Shown in pieces: positions 49,811-60,797 of a DNA stretch of 64,000 nucleotides. Source of the DNA: Xenopus tropicalis (lineage: Eukaryota > Chordata > Amphibia > Anura > Pipidae). The notes beneath the pieces are model-generated. The model worked only from the letters and a program-made list of their open reading frames with translations. It did not search any database and had not been told where the DNA came from. Position numbers and translations under genes: made by a program. Position 1 is the stretch's first letter. Every line of letters starts with the position of its first letter. Where the stretch lies: the NCBI RefSeq assembly GCF_000004195.4, contig NC_030677.2, positions 60,084,222 to 60,148,221 of the forward strand, given 5' to 3'.

Positions 49811-50399
49811 TTTTTTACTTAACCAAGCACAATAGTTTTTGTATATGAACACAGAATTGCTTTGAGGAACGACAACTCTATTCAGCATGGCTGCCCTCAA
49901 GATTCACTTGTTAAATGTCTCATTGAAATATACATCCGCCCTGCAGCAGTGGATTATTTGCTTATATGACAGATGTAGCCTCACCTTCTACCGATTTTAG
50001 GTGATTTGGGATGATCTCTGTGCTTATTCTTTATAGCATATTTATGGGAGAAAATACCAGAACTGATGCTGATCACAAGATGATGATGATGATGCCTGGC
50101 CGCCTTTTTATAAGTAATAATTTAATTGAATGGCAGAGCACAGACAGTCTCTGCAGAGCTTTCCAAGCAAGTTGAACAATATTCAAGGTACCATCAAACA
50201 GTAAAACATCTGAATGTAAAGATTTGGCATAATCAAAATAAACTAAAACAATGGATTGTTACATTTCTACATTTTACCAGTCACCATACCACACAGTTTA
50301 TTGAATTCCTTACCCTATGCCCAAAAACCACACATATATTACATGTGCTGCCATCAGATTATCAAATGATAATTAGATACATTAGCTAAGATCAGGAAG
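49811..50399. other. Gene-free stretch
   Basis: The 87-codon frame at 50126-50389 has no known motif or exon context. Nothing called. Confidence 0.4.
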
Positions 50400-50655
50400 G
50401 TTGGGGTGTCTTTTTAGCAAGTGAGGATTGACAAGGTTACTGAAAATACTGTAGCTTTTAGTGCAAGTTGATCCAGGGATTGGTCTGATTGTCATCTTGG
50501 AGTCACAAAGGATTTTTTTCCCCTTTAAGAGGTTCAAAAGGGGTTTTTGCCTTCCTCTGGATTAACTAGTAGTTAGGCAGGTTATCTATAGACACAAAAG
50601 ATTCAACTCAAAGGACTTATTTTTTGTCAACCTAACTTTACTATGTTATTATATG
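50400..50655. repeat. Interspersed repeat ending in TATGTTAT
   Basis: Contains CATCTTGGAGTCACAAAGGA, TTTTTGCCTTCCTCTGGAT and CAACCTAACTTTACTATGTT, the 3' signature of a very common vertebrate repeat. Non-coding. Confidence 0.5.
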
Positions 50656-51329
50656 GTGTTCATCCATATATTGAATAATGCAGTATTTTCTTTCTAACAA
50701 TTCACACTCGCTGACAGTAGGTTTTTAAAAGTCTAAGGATACACGAGGTGCAGCCTCGGCTTTTCTCTGCCTGCCACAGTCCAATGGCCATCAGGTGTGA
50801 ACAATACAGGGCATTACAGGTGTAAATAATGCAGGATTTTACAATCTGAGTCTGGGGTGTAAACAATGCAGGGGCAGTTCATCTCAGTACTGATACCTTC
50901 TAAAGCTTACACAGGGTATAGGTACCATAATTGGTGCATGTATGGTGGGAGACGAGGCAACTAATATTGGTAAAAGCCTTGGATATCAATCCCCTTGTCA
51001 ATCAGACAGGACTGAAAATTTTGATCAGGTGCCTTTGAAGGTGCCTGAACATTGTAAAGTTAATGCATCAGATACGGGTAAAGAATTCCTTTGTTTTTAC
51101 CTGCATATCTGCTCTTAACATTAAAAGAGTGGAACAAATGTTCAATGGTTGTGCAAAAGGTCAAAATTGTAGCATGTATAGTTAATTAGCAAGGTAGATT
51201 TATGGACCAGATGCAACACCACTGCTTTAATTTGAAGGGTGGCCTCTGGTGCATTGATTATTTTTATAGGAAGAAAGATCTGCTATTTATCTATAATGCC
51301 CTCTAATGATGTCCCCTCGCAAGCATTTT
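50656..51329. other. Gene-free stretch
   Basis: No gene or repeat confidently recognised. Confidence 0.35.
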
Positions 51330-51500
51330 TTTCTCCAACCATGACAATCTACCCTCATAGATTAACTCTTCTATCCCTTTACCAGTTTAGTTGCACGTCT
51401 CTGCACGTCTCTCCAGCTCATTAATATCCTTCTTAAGGACTAGAGCCCAAAACTGCACCGCATACTCAAGGTGAGGCCTTACCAGTAGTGTTGCCGTCAG
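51330..51500. repeat. Interspersed repeat fragment
   Basis: Contains TTAGTTGCACGTCTCTGCAC and CAAGGTGAGGCCTTACCAG, phrases known to me from widespread vertebrate repeats. Interrupted at about 51490. Confidence 0.4.
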
Positions 51501-51640
51501 ACTGGTATTTCATTGGCCTGACCGGTAAAATTGATGCCTCTTTGACCAAAGAGGTAGCAACCATACTAACCAGAGACATATAAAGAGGAATAATTATGTT
51601 TCCATCTCTCGAGTTAATGCCCTTTTTATGCAAGACAGTA

Positions 51641-51812
51641 CAGATATGGGAACCGTTATCTTGAAGCCTGTTATCCAGAAAGTTCCAAATTTCGGGAAGG
51701 CTTTATCCCATAGACTTCATTGAAAGCAAATAATTCAAATTTGTTAAAATGATTTCCATTTTCTTTGTAATCCTATAGGGTTAAACTAATATTTTAGTAG
51801 ACTTAAGGTATG
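51641..51812. repeat. Abundant CAGGTATGGG MITE, partial copy
   Basis: Left half only, starting CAGATATGGGAACCGTTATC. It breaks off at about 51812. Confidence 0.55.
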
Positions 51813-52126
51813 GCAGCATGCTACATGGAACCTATAGTATTGCATAATATAGTATCATCAGCAGATTTTGGGCCAGAAATGCAAATCTGAGCATTTTTGA
51901 GCTGATATTCACTTAGTATCGCTTAATATGGCCCTCAGCCTAACTCTGACACTTGACAGACAGACTTACTTGACTTTCATAGGGATACTTACTTTCTGGT
52001 ACTAGACAAATCCACAGTTCCATGGAGACTAAGTGGGTAATGACACAATGTCAGAGATGATAAGGCACCCACTTAAAATAAATGTTCTGAGCAGGACCCC
52101 CAAATAGTGACAGTATATAGCAGATA

Positions 52127-52387
52127 CAGGTATGGGACCTGTTATCTAGAATTCTTGGGACCTGGGGTTTTCCATAATTTAAATATCAAGTCTGTTAAAA
52201 ATAATTTAAACATTAAATAAACCCAACAGCATTATTTTGCCTCCAATAAGGGTTAATTATATCTTTGGATAAAGTACAAGGTACTGTTTTTTTTATTACA
52301 GTGAAAAGGGAATATAATTTAAAAAATGTGAATGATTTCATTATAATGGAGTCTGTAGGAGATAGCCTTGTAATTCTCAATAACGGG
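52127..52387. repeat. Abundant CAGGTATGGG MITE, truncated copy
   Basis: Starts CAGGTATGGGACCTGTTATC. The right end is replaced at about 52388 by a piggyBac-type element. Confidence 0.65.
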
Positions 52388-52390
52388 TTC

Positions 52391-52732
52391 GGCACCCCCA
52401 GCGATTGTAATCACTTACCTGTTAGGAGAAAACCCCACCAGCCCGGAGTAGGTGGGAGTCAGAGATCCTCTTCCTTCTTAGCACCAATTGTACAATAGAG
52501 TGAAAAGCTGAACTTTAATGAATCAGCTGACTTCTTCACTCTACTGCGCATGCGCCGGCCCCAGGATCCAGAGGATTGAAGAGAGAAGGAAGGGGATTGC
52601 TGGATCGCAGCTACCCCAGGCTGGTGCAGTTTCTTGCTGGGCACCAGCCCAGGGTAAAAGGTAAGTGATTACAATCACTGGGGGGTACCTAATATTTGGC
52701 AAGCCCCAGTGATTTTTACCTTTCCTTCTCCT
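52391..52732. repeat. piggyBac-type MITE, left-truncated
   Basis: Relative of 5396-5810: shared GCGCATGCGCCGGCCC core, CACCAGCCC...GGGTAAAAGGTAAG and the right end CCTTTCCTTCTCCT followed by TTAA (52733-52736). The left terminus is missing. Confidence 0.7.
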
Positions 52733-52922
52733 TTAAAAGTCTGTCCCAGCAATGAAGCATGTAACCAACAGCCACAGCAATACCCTACGAGGGTACCAGT
52801 GAATCTCCTTGTGGGCTCATACCTACAGAAACACCTTTGAACACCATATTATTTAACATGTTTAAAATCTAATGGTTAGAAACAAGAGGTCCTCTGCACT
52901 CTCTCTGCCAATATATATATAT

Positions 52923-53145
52923 ATAGTATAAAAAAGACCAGCAACTCCGGGATTTCTTGCGAAAAATCAAAACATACATTCAAAGTAGCACAAACAGCCG
53001 ACGCAACGCCTCGGTCCCCATCAGGACCTTTCTGAGAAAGGTCCCGATGGGGACCAAGGCGTTGTGTCGGCTGTTTGTGCTACTTTAAATGTATGTTTTG
53101 ATTTTTCGCAAGAAATCCCGGAGTTGCTGGTCTTTTTTATACTAT
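52923..53145. repeat. Near-perfect 223 bp palindrome
   Basis: Left arm 52923-53030 and right arm 53038-53145 are inverted copies with about four mismatches, meeting at TTTCTGAGAAA. The arms contain GGTCCCCATC(A/G)GGACC, the GGTCCC/GGGACC hairpin seen near the ends of Penelope-like elements. Flanked by TA-rich microsatellites. Confidence 0.85.
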
Positions 53146-53219
53146 TGGAACCCTTTACCGAGCACCCGAGGTATGTTATGTAGCGGTGTGCCATCCTTTG
53201 TGTATATATATATATATAT

Positions 53220-53520
53220 AAAGGACATTAATACATTCTGTTCATTAAGCTACCAAGAAATGCCCTCCCATTTAAACAAAACAGGGATTGTTTGTCCATA
53301 TACTGCAATATATTTAAGCTGGTCAACTACGTTAAATACATCCCCAGTCAGGCCAGTCCTACACTCACTTTTATCTACTACTTCAATATACATTTTACAC
53401 AGGGACCAAGTTTTCCTTGCAACTTCCTTGCTTTCAAGGTTAAAACTCCCAAATGGTTACCTTTTTTACTGGACACCACTGGGATCACCTGACTGTAGCT
53501 GGGAATGATGAGAGCAACAA
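53220..53520 (+). repeat. Local repeat R1, first plus-strand copy
   Basis: Shares AAGAAATGCCCTCCC, GGGATTGTTTGTCCATATA and GGCCAGTCCT with 53650-53890. Inverted relatives lie at 61570-61700 and 61845-61950. Non-coding. The 139-codon frame over it begins in the palindrome and is not supported. Confidence 0.65.
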
Positions 53521-53649
53521 CATGGAGCTGGCCACTGTATAAACTACAGCAAAAAAGGAAAAGTTGTGCTCACCACTAAATTTTAAACCATTACGCAGGG
53601 GTGCAATGAGGCTGTGACCAGAGGCAAGAGACCCCCATTACCAATATAT

Positions 53650-53890
53650 ATATAGAACATTAAGACATCTTGTGAATTAAGCTACTAAGAAATGCCCTCC
53701 CCTTTAACCAAAATGGGGATTGTTTGTCCATATATTGCAATATATTTCAAGCTGGCCAACTACGTCAAAGTCATCCCTGGTCTGGCCAGTCCTGCACTCT
53801 CATTTTAAGAATTAAGAACTCCCGTATGGTTGCCCTTTTTATTGGCCACCACTGGGATCAACTGACTGACTACATTTTTAAACCATTAGG
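53650..53890 (+). repeat. Local repeat R1, second plus-strand copy
   Basis: Follows the first copy by about 430 bp, with the same order of blocks and about 80-85 percent identity by eye. Confidence 0.65.
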
Positions 53891-54189
53891 TGGGTTGAAA
53901 TGATGGTGTTATCACAAAATTCATATAAAGATAAACTATAGGTCTAGTATACCTGCAGAGGTGCAGTATACCCTTTTGTTCAGCACATTTTGCCTTTGTA
54001 AACCAAAGCTACCAATTACCAGTAACCAACCCTCTCTGTGCACTGATATACTGATAAAACTTTAGGCAATTCTGCCAATAATGTGATGATAAAAAAAAAA
54101 ACAATTAGAAAAAAATCATGATGATCAAGTTTCTGCAAAATATATGAGAAAAAAAAATGTGCAAAACCTTGAAAAAGCTTTTTCATAAC
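53891..54189. other. Gene-free stretch
   Basis: AT-rich. Nothing recognised. Confidence 0.4.
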
Positions 54190-54482
54190 CATACCATCTT
54201 TGTTATTGTTTTTCTTTGCTCATTGTGGAGTCATCATGTTTCCATGACAACTCATTGTCATGTTTAGAGTGATTTTGATGTCGTCATGTTTCCATGAAAA
54301 CGGTCTTATCTTTGTTATTGCTTTTCTTATTGTGTTGTCATGGAAACGTGATGACATCACAATGAGAAAAGAAAACCAACATAGATAAGAGATAATCGCC
54401 ATGGAAACGTGATGACATCACAATGAGAAAAGAAAAACAACACAGATAAGAGATAATCGCCATGGAAACGTGATGACATCAC
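54190..54482. promoter_or_regulatory. Inverted and direct array of CRE-like units upstream of the TTLL-like gene
   Basis: A 61 bp unit containing CATGGAAACGTGATGACATC and AGAAAAGAAAA occurs about 2.5 times (the GTGATGACATCAC core at 54348, 54409 and 54470). Two inverted, diverged copies of the CATGGAAAC...GACxxC part lie at about 54230-54248 and 54280-54297. The TGACATCA core resembles a bZIP/CRE site and matches that upstream of the duplicated gene. It ends 170 bp before the start codon. Confidence 0.45.
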
Positions 54483-54652
54483 AATGACCAAAGCTATATT
54501 AAGGCTTGATCAAGCTCATTTGAGTTAGTATACCTTGAGAAAGCACTAGAGACATACTGTGAGTTTCATCCAGTTGAGCTTTAGTACACTCAAGTTTAAT
54601 CAAGCTAGTTTTTAGTGTGCAAACAAGATCATTGAACACTTTAACTAGCTAG

Positions 54653-56926
54653 ATGGAGAGAACTATACTCAGGACGACTGTTAGAACACAACAACAAAAA
54701 CGATGTGTTTTAGACACCAAATTCAAAAAGCAACCTACAGCTAAGGACAAACATGATGTTTCTCCTACAAAAGGACATATACCAATAAACACCCATAGAA
54801 ATAAAATCAATCCAGATTCTCTGAAACAGGCTAAATTATTGGTAGAAAAAGCAATTAAGGAAAAAAAAGTATTTGCTATCCAAGGCTATTATCCATACAT
54901 ACGGAGTGGCCTGAAGCGCAGAGGATGGGTGGAAAAAAACATTCACAAGATCCGACGACAACATGATGATGATGATGATGATGATCCAGAAGGTATCTGT
55001 GATCTTATGTCAAGGCTTTTACATGATCAAGATCCCAATTTTGTTTGGGCATCAACACATGATTCCTTGAGCAGACACTTGTTGAAAAATGATCAGATTA
55101 TAATAAACCATTATCCCAAATCTGTATTCACAACTAAGGTAGGCCTGTGCCTCAATTTAAGAAACCTACATTGGTTTGCAGATGCTGATCCAAATTCATT
55201 TTCCCCACGTGGCTACAGACTGGCAGTCAAAGAGGAAAAACAAGAATTTATTGAGGATTTCCGTCTCACTGCTGCCTGTAGCATTCTAAAACTTGTTTCA
55301 CGTGAAGGAAAAAATATGCCTAACAGAAGAGATGTGAAAAAAGAAATCACTGCTGCACTTCTGTTAAAATATAACAAGACAGCCAAACCACTTGTAACAA
55401 GTGTCCCAGTTCAAATTATCAAAACAGCTCTCAAGGCGTGCAAGCAATACTTGAACACCTCGGAGCATGAAGATATTGACTGGAAACTGGGTTCTACTAA
55501 TACCATTACAGAAGATCAATGGAAAGAATTCCTGCATGGATATTATCAGGTCATCCATGAAGATGTAATCATAAATGAGGCAGAAAATTATGTAAGCCAG
55601 TGCCAAGATATTTTACAAAAACTGAAGGCAGTGAACCCACAGCTTGACATTGAAGGGGAAAGAAATATATGGATTGTTAAACCAGGAGCTAGCAGCAGAG
55701 GAAGGGGCATAACCTGTATTGATCACCTAGAAGAAGCCCTTAAGTTTGTGGACTGCGATCCACTGTTTATAAGTGATGGCAAGTTGGTGGTGCAAAAATA
55801 TATTGAGAGGCCACTACTAATTTATGGCACCAAATTTGATGTACGCCAATGGTTTGTGGTAACAGACTGGAATCCACTAACTATCTGGAACTACAAAGAG
55901 TGTTACCTGCGTTTTTCATCGCAACCATTCTCCTTGAAGGAGCTACACTCTTCTATACACCTGTGCAATCATTCCATACAAAAGCACTGTAAAATTTCCC
56001 AGAGTCGCCATCCACAGCTCCCAAAAGAAAACATGTGGTTCAAGAATCAGTTTCAAGATTACCTCCAGATGATTGGAGCAACCAATGCATGGAAAGAAAT
56101 AATTGAACCAGGGATGAAAGCAGCAATTATTCACGCCCTGCAATGTTCCCAGGACAGGGTGGTGGGAAGAAAAAATAGTTTTCAGTTCTATGGTGCGGAC
56201 TTCATGTTTGGAGAGAACTTCCAACCCTGGTTGATCGAAATTAATGCCTGTCCTGCTATGTCACTGTCTACATCAGTGAACAGCAAGCTTTGCATTAGGG
56301 TCCAAGAGGACATACTACGCCTTATCCTAGACCGGAAACAGGATGCTGATGCTTATGTGGGAGCATTTGAGCTCATTTATAAACAACCTGCAGTAAAAAT
56401 CCCTCAACATGACAGTAAGCAGCTGTTAGTTAAAGGGAGTGCAATCAAAAAACCACTCCAGACCTCACCATTCATGACCAATGAAAAGAACCAAACATAC
56501 AAAGGTTGTATTGCTAAGGTTGAAAGGAACCCTTGCTTATTAAACAGAGCAAAAACCACAGCAACCTGGAAAGAAATAAAAGTAGGGAGAGAAACTTCAC
56601 CTTCTAAGAAGGTTGAGGTCACTGTGCTTCCTACTATTAAACAGGGACTAGAGAAGAGAAAGGGAGTTAACCAGTATCAGCTGCCAAAATTGTGTGCACA
56701 CGAAAAGACCATTACAAGGAAAGACCCAGAAAGGACTAAAAAGGAAGCATTTGGCCCAAAAAAATTGGCCAATATGGATTCTGGCCATTTACAAGTAATT
56801 GGTCAACTAGCTAAGAAACAAAATCCAGGATCACTAACGAGCTCGTTAGGTAAAGGACCAAGTTCTTTAGCATATCAAATGTGTACCAGTGGCAAAACTA
56901 ATAAGGTAATGAGAATAAACAAATGA
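54653..56926 (+). CDS. Tubulin glycylase-like protein, TTLL3/TTLL8 type, intronless (757 aa)
   Basis: One uninterrupted frame. Family members add glycine to tubulin (mono-glycylation) in cilia and flagella. Residues 57-100 hold the glycylase-type N-terminal block (I-Q-G-Y-Y-P...R-R-G-W-V-E-K). At 105-111 there is a run of seven Asp from a GAT repeat. Then come L-M-S-R-L, I-N-H-Y and T-T-K-V-G-L-C-L-N-L-R-N-L-x-W-F (about 161-175). The ATP-grasp core has W-I-V-K-P-G-A with Lys343, the R-G-R-G-I loop (349-353), K-Y-I-E-R-P-L-L-I (382-390), F-D-V-R-Q-W (395-400) and G-A-D-F-M...W-L-I-E-I-N-A (514-532), where Asp515, Glu529 and Asn531 should bind magnesium. Residues after about 590 form a basic, less conserved tail. 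Vertebrate TTLL3/TTLL8 genes have many introns, so this is probably a retrocopy with a kept frame. Which paralogue it derives from is not resolved. Confidence 0.9.
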   Translation: MERTILRTTVRTQQQKRCVLDTKFKKQPTAKDKHDVSPTKGHIPINTHRNKINPDSLKQAKLLVEKAIKEKKVFAIQGYYPYIRSGLKRRGWVEKNIHKIRRQHDDDDDDDPEGICDLMSRLLHDQDPNFVWASTHDSLSRHLLKNDQIIINHYPKSVFTTKVGLCLNLRNLHWFADADPNSFSPRGYRLAVKEEKQEFIEDFRLTAACSILKLVSREGKNMPNRRDVKKEITAALLLKYNKTAKPLVTSVPVQIIKTALKACKQYLNTSEHEDIDWKLGSTNTITEDQWKEFLHGYYQVIHEDVIINEAENYVSQCQDILQKLKAVNPQLDIEGERNIWIVKPGASSRGRGITCIDHLEEALKFVDCDPLFISDGKLVVQKYIERPLLIYGTKFDVRQWFVVTDWNPLTIWNYKECYLRFSSQPFSLKELHSSIHLCNHSIQKHCKISQSRHPQLPKENMWFKNQFQDYLQMIGATNAWKEIIEPGMKAAIIHALQCSQDRVVGRKNSFQFYGADFMFGENFQPWLIEINACPAMSLSTSVNSKLCIRVQEDILRLILDRKQDADAYVGAFELIYKQPAVKIPQHDSKQLLVKGSAIKKPLQTSPFMTNEKNQTYKGCIAKVERNPCLLNRAKTTATWKEIKVGRETSPSKKVEVTVLPTIKQGLEKRKGVNQYQLPKLCAHEKTITRKDPERTKKEAFGPKKLANMDSGHLQVIGQLAKKQNPGSLTSSLGKGPSSLAYQMCTSGKTNKVMRINK

Positions 56927-57090
56927 TAATATTTCCAAAAGAACAAATCCCATTAAGCTACTAGATGGCTTAAATCACTTACTGCAACCTTCTGGCCCTG
57001 CAGGCAGTGATAACCTTTGGAAATTAATTTTAAAGACAAAGTCTTAAAAACGTCAGACACCAAAGTTGTGATTCCCCTGCATTCTAAATG
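56927..57090 (+). other. Region just 3' of the TTLL-like gene
   Basis: No AATAAA and no poly(A) tract immediately after the stop. The first AATAAA is at about 57878. If a retrocopy, the original poly(A) tail has decayed. Confidence 0.4.
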
Positions 57091-58740
57091 TATATAGCAG
57101 GGTGGGATGGAGGGGGGCCTATAATGGAGGGTGGAGGGGGGCCCCACAATAGGGGGTGGAGGGGGGCTGGACATGTCCAACGAAAATCACCCCCAGAAGA
57201 ATGATGTCTCCGACACAAACAATTTTTAAATGGATCAGATGTGGAGTGAACAGTTGTAAGCAGCAAATGAAGGAAAACAGTGCAACTAGCATATGGAACC
57301 ATACTGCAAACATGATTTTAAATATCATGGGGTGCAATATTGGGAACCCAAATTTAAGAAACTCTGCAATGAAGTAATGCAACCCCTGCTTTATAAGCCC
57401 AGGTTTGGATTATGACTTTTGGTACTAACTGAAGAAAAAGCAGTAAAGATGTACATACAGTAGCTGGGCATGTCCAAAAGTCTTCCAAAAATTACCCCCA
57501 GAAGATATATGTCTATGACACAAAACATTTTAAATAGAGAAGATGTGGAGGAGAAATCAGACACAAGAGACAAAAGAAAACAGTGCAACTAGCAAAACAG
57601 AAAAATTCTCACACCTTGGTCTGGACATACCTTGGCATGGTTAAAATCTCCAGAAAATCACCCCCAAAAGACAGACACTTAAAGCAGCAAATATGTTGAT
57701 TCTTCTGCATTTTTCAGGAGTAGTCTAGATGTATGGCAGGATGGAGGGAAGGTTGCATAACGTGAAATGGTCTGAACATAGCGGGGCACATCCAAAAGTG
57801 TCTCAACAAATACCCCTATGTATGTCTCAGACACAGAACCCAATATTGAACATTGGGTCTCAACCCAAAAACTCTGCAATAAAGTGATGCAATCCCTGCT
57901 TTATAAGCCCAGATTTTGACTATAATGACTTTTGGTACTGATTAATTTTGAAGAAAAAGTCATACACACTTAAAGCTGCAAAGATGTTGATTCTACAGCA
58001 TTTTTCACACGTATTCTAGACTTGCATAATAGGGTGGGAAGTGGTCTGGACATACAGTAGCTGGGCATGTCCAAAAGTCTTCCAAAATTACCCCCAGAGA
58101 AAATTTGTCTATGACACAGAACATTTTAAATATAGTTTTGGAGGAGAAAACAGACACAAGGGACAAAAGAAAACCGTGCAACTAGCAAGACAGAAAAACT
58201 CTGCCCCCACCCCTGGTCTGTACATATCTTGGCGTGGCCAAACATCTCCAGAAAATAACCCCCGGAAGACACTGAACATTTTAAAAGGTGAAGATGCAGA
58301 AGACTGTATTCTCAATAAAGCAGGATTTCAACCTTTTGTGAATGGGACTGAATATTCCCTAAAGAATGAATGACCTACCAGTATCTTCTTTCTATTATCT
58401 ATCACAGAACAAATACTAAAAATTATTTTGTCTGGACACCTAATTTAAAAACTCTGCAATAAAGTAATGCAATCCCTTCTTTATAAGCACTCGGGTTTAA
58501 GCAGTGGCTTAATATTGATTAATTTGAAAGAAAAAGCCATAAACACTTAAAGCTCTTCTGCATTTTGCAGGAGTATTCTAGATTTATATATCAGGGTGGT
58601 ATGGAGGGGGTGCATAATCGGAAATGGTCTGGAAGTAGTTGAGCGTGTTCAAAAATCTTCTGTAAATCACCCCCAGAAGACTAACTTCTCTGATACAGAA
58701 TATTTTAAATGCAGGAGATATGGAAGATTTTGTACTCATG
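57091..58740. repeat. Degenerate tandem blocks 3' of the TTLL-like gene
   Basis: A segment with AATxACCCCCAGAAGA, GAAAACxGTGCAACTAGCA and CTCTGCAATAAAGTAATGCA recurs three or more times. The TAATGCAAxCCCTxCTTTAT markers fall near 57375, 57885 and 58462, and the CACCCCCAGAAGA-like markers near 57190, 57495, 58093 and 58670. Period is about 510-580 bp, irregular. Short open frames inside are not supported. Confidence 0.6.
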
Positions 58741-59250
58741 CCATAAAGCAATACTGACATGTTTTTAAAAACACATGAATTAATGGCACTTCTCCAGCAG
58801 AATCCTGCATTGAAATCAATTTAAAAAGTGCAAAGAGAGTTTTTATAAGTAATTTTACATTTTCACATAGGGCTAGCCATATTCTTCATTTCCCAGGGTG
58901 CCACAGTCATGACTTGAACTCATATAAAATTTAGTCACACTTTACTGCAAGTTGGTGTCATATCCCAACCCCCTTCCTTTCCCCCCCAGCAGCCGATCAG
59001 CTGAACAAAAGCAAGATAGCAGCTCCCTGACACCTGTATTGTTAAAAGTGGATTGTGTGGCACTCAATAGTAAGAAATCCAAGTCTGGCTTGGGACTCCT
59101 CTAGTTACATGGGAGTAGTAGAAACAATAGGTTACCTGAAAGCAGTTCTAATGTGTAGCTCTGGCTTCTTCTGAAAGTTCAGACAATGCACTGAGATGGC
59201 GACTACACGCCGATATTACAGCTAAAAAAATACATTTGTTGGTTTAAGAA
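58741..59250. other. Gene-free stretch
   Basis: Nothing recognised. Confidence 0.4.
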
Positions 59251-59566
59251 CAGGTATAGGACACGTTATCCAGAATGCTCAGGACCAATGGTATTCCAGA
59301 TAAGGGGTCTTTCCGTAATTTGTATCTTCATAACTTAAGTCTACTAAAAAATCAATAAAACATTAATTAAACCCAATGGGATGACTTTGCATCCAGTAAG
59401 GATTAATTATATCTTAGTTGGAATCAAATACAGAAGTTTTATTATTTTACAAAGGAAATCAATTGTAAAAATCTGAATTATTTTAATGAAGTCTATGGGA
59501 GACAAGCTTTCCGTAATTCGGAGCTTTCTAGATATTGGGTTTCCGGATAATGGATCCCATATCTGT
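59251..59566. repeat. Abundant CAGGTATGGG MITE, copy at 59 kb
   Basis: Starts CAGGTATAGGACACGTTATC and ends TGGATCCCATATCTG. Internal TTTCCGTAATT blocks in both orientations. Confidence 0.7.
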
Positions 59567-60674
59567 ACAGCATTTTAAATGCTGGAGTGAATTATTTGCT
59601 ATGTAAACAGTGTAATTTAGAAAGAAAAAGTACACCATAAATAGCATGACAGAATCCTTTTACCTTTTTTTGAATGGGCCACTACTTATGAATGGGATTC
59701 TGCTTTAAAACCAAATATTCCCTTAAGAATTAATGAGGTATTTTTGTATCTCCTTACTATTAACTAATGATAACAGACATTTTATAACTGCTTACCAAAC
59801 ACCTATAGGCTATTTGCTAATGATAATGCTGCCCTTGTAAAAATACTCAGTAAAGGCAGCATAGCAATTAACCAGTAGATTAACCCACATTACAATGTCT
59901 TTTTGCACTTTCCAGCCTTTATGGGTGAGGATGCTCTTCTATGCCTTTTATGTTCTTAATCAAATGGAAATAAATATTTGTTTTTATTAAATTGCTGCCC
60001 GGTGCTCCGCTTCTTTTTCTATTTTTTCCCTTGAATTTTGGCCCTGTCGGGGGCTAATGGGAAGGGTGGTAGCACCGTGGAGCATAATACAGCTTGCTAT
60101 CCTGGTGTGTGCTCCCCCTATTTCTCTTTTTCCAGCCTTTTCCAGTTCAGCAGTGCTGAATGGGCACCCCCAGCCCAGGTTATGGAGAGCTGTACTTACC
60201 ACCTGCCTATAGCAGAGGATTTAATAAATGACCCAGAGATCTGAAGAGCAAACAATAATTATTGTTTATTGAGTCAGTGTAAGTGTAAGTCAGTATTTAA
60301 TAACACCCCCTTTCCCACAGATCACAGCTTGTAAACACCTTTAGTATCCCATAGTTTTTTAAAGATGTTAAAGTCATGAGTATAATTCAATATGTTAAGA
60401 AGCCACTGACTATTGTAGGAGCCATCTGCTTTTTTAGCTTCAGCTTTCTAGTTGACTTTTTATATTTGTTTATATTCACTGGGATCTATTTTTCTCTCTA
60501 CATTCTAGGGGTATAGTTTTCCTTTATACAAAGATCTATGTACAAGCCGAAATGATAGTCTCCCTAATAACAAACTTACATTAACTTATTAAGCAGAACC
60601 AAATCTTATATGTTATGTTCTAGTTACGATTTTCGATTAAGCTTCTTCCCAGTGTCTCACAAGTATGTCAAAAA
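59567..60674. other. Gene-free stretch
   Basis: Two overlapping opposite-strand frames near 60000-60244 lack recognisable motifs. Nothing called. Confidence 0.4.
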
Positions 60675-60797
60675 GGTTGTGCAGTAGCCGCATTTCGTGA
60701 ACCTTTTGCCGTTTTGCGAAACTTGCGTAATTTCGAGAATTTTTCAGCAGTTTAGTAAATTTTTCAGTGAAACACGACAGATTCGCTCATCACTACT
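60675..60797. repeat. TAGTGA-type MITE, right-end fragment
   Basis: TTTTGCGAAACTTGCG to GATTCGCTCATCACTA matches the right part of 43850-44130. The left part is lost. Confidence 0.6.
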
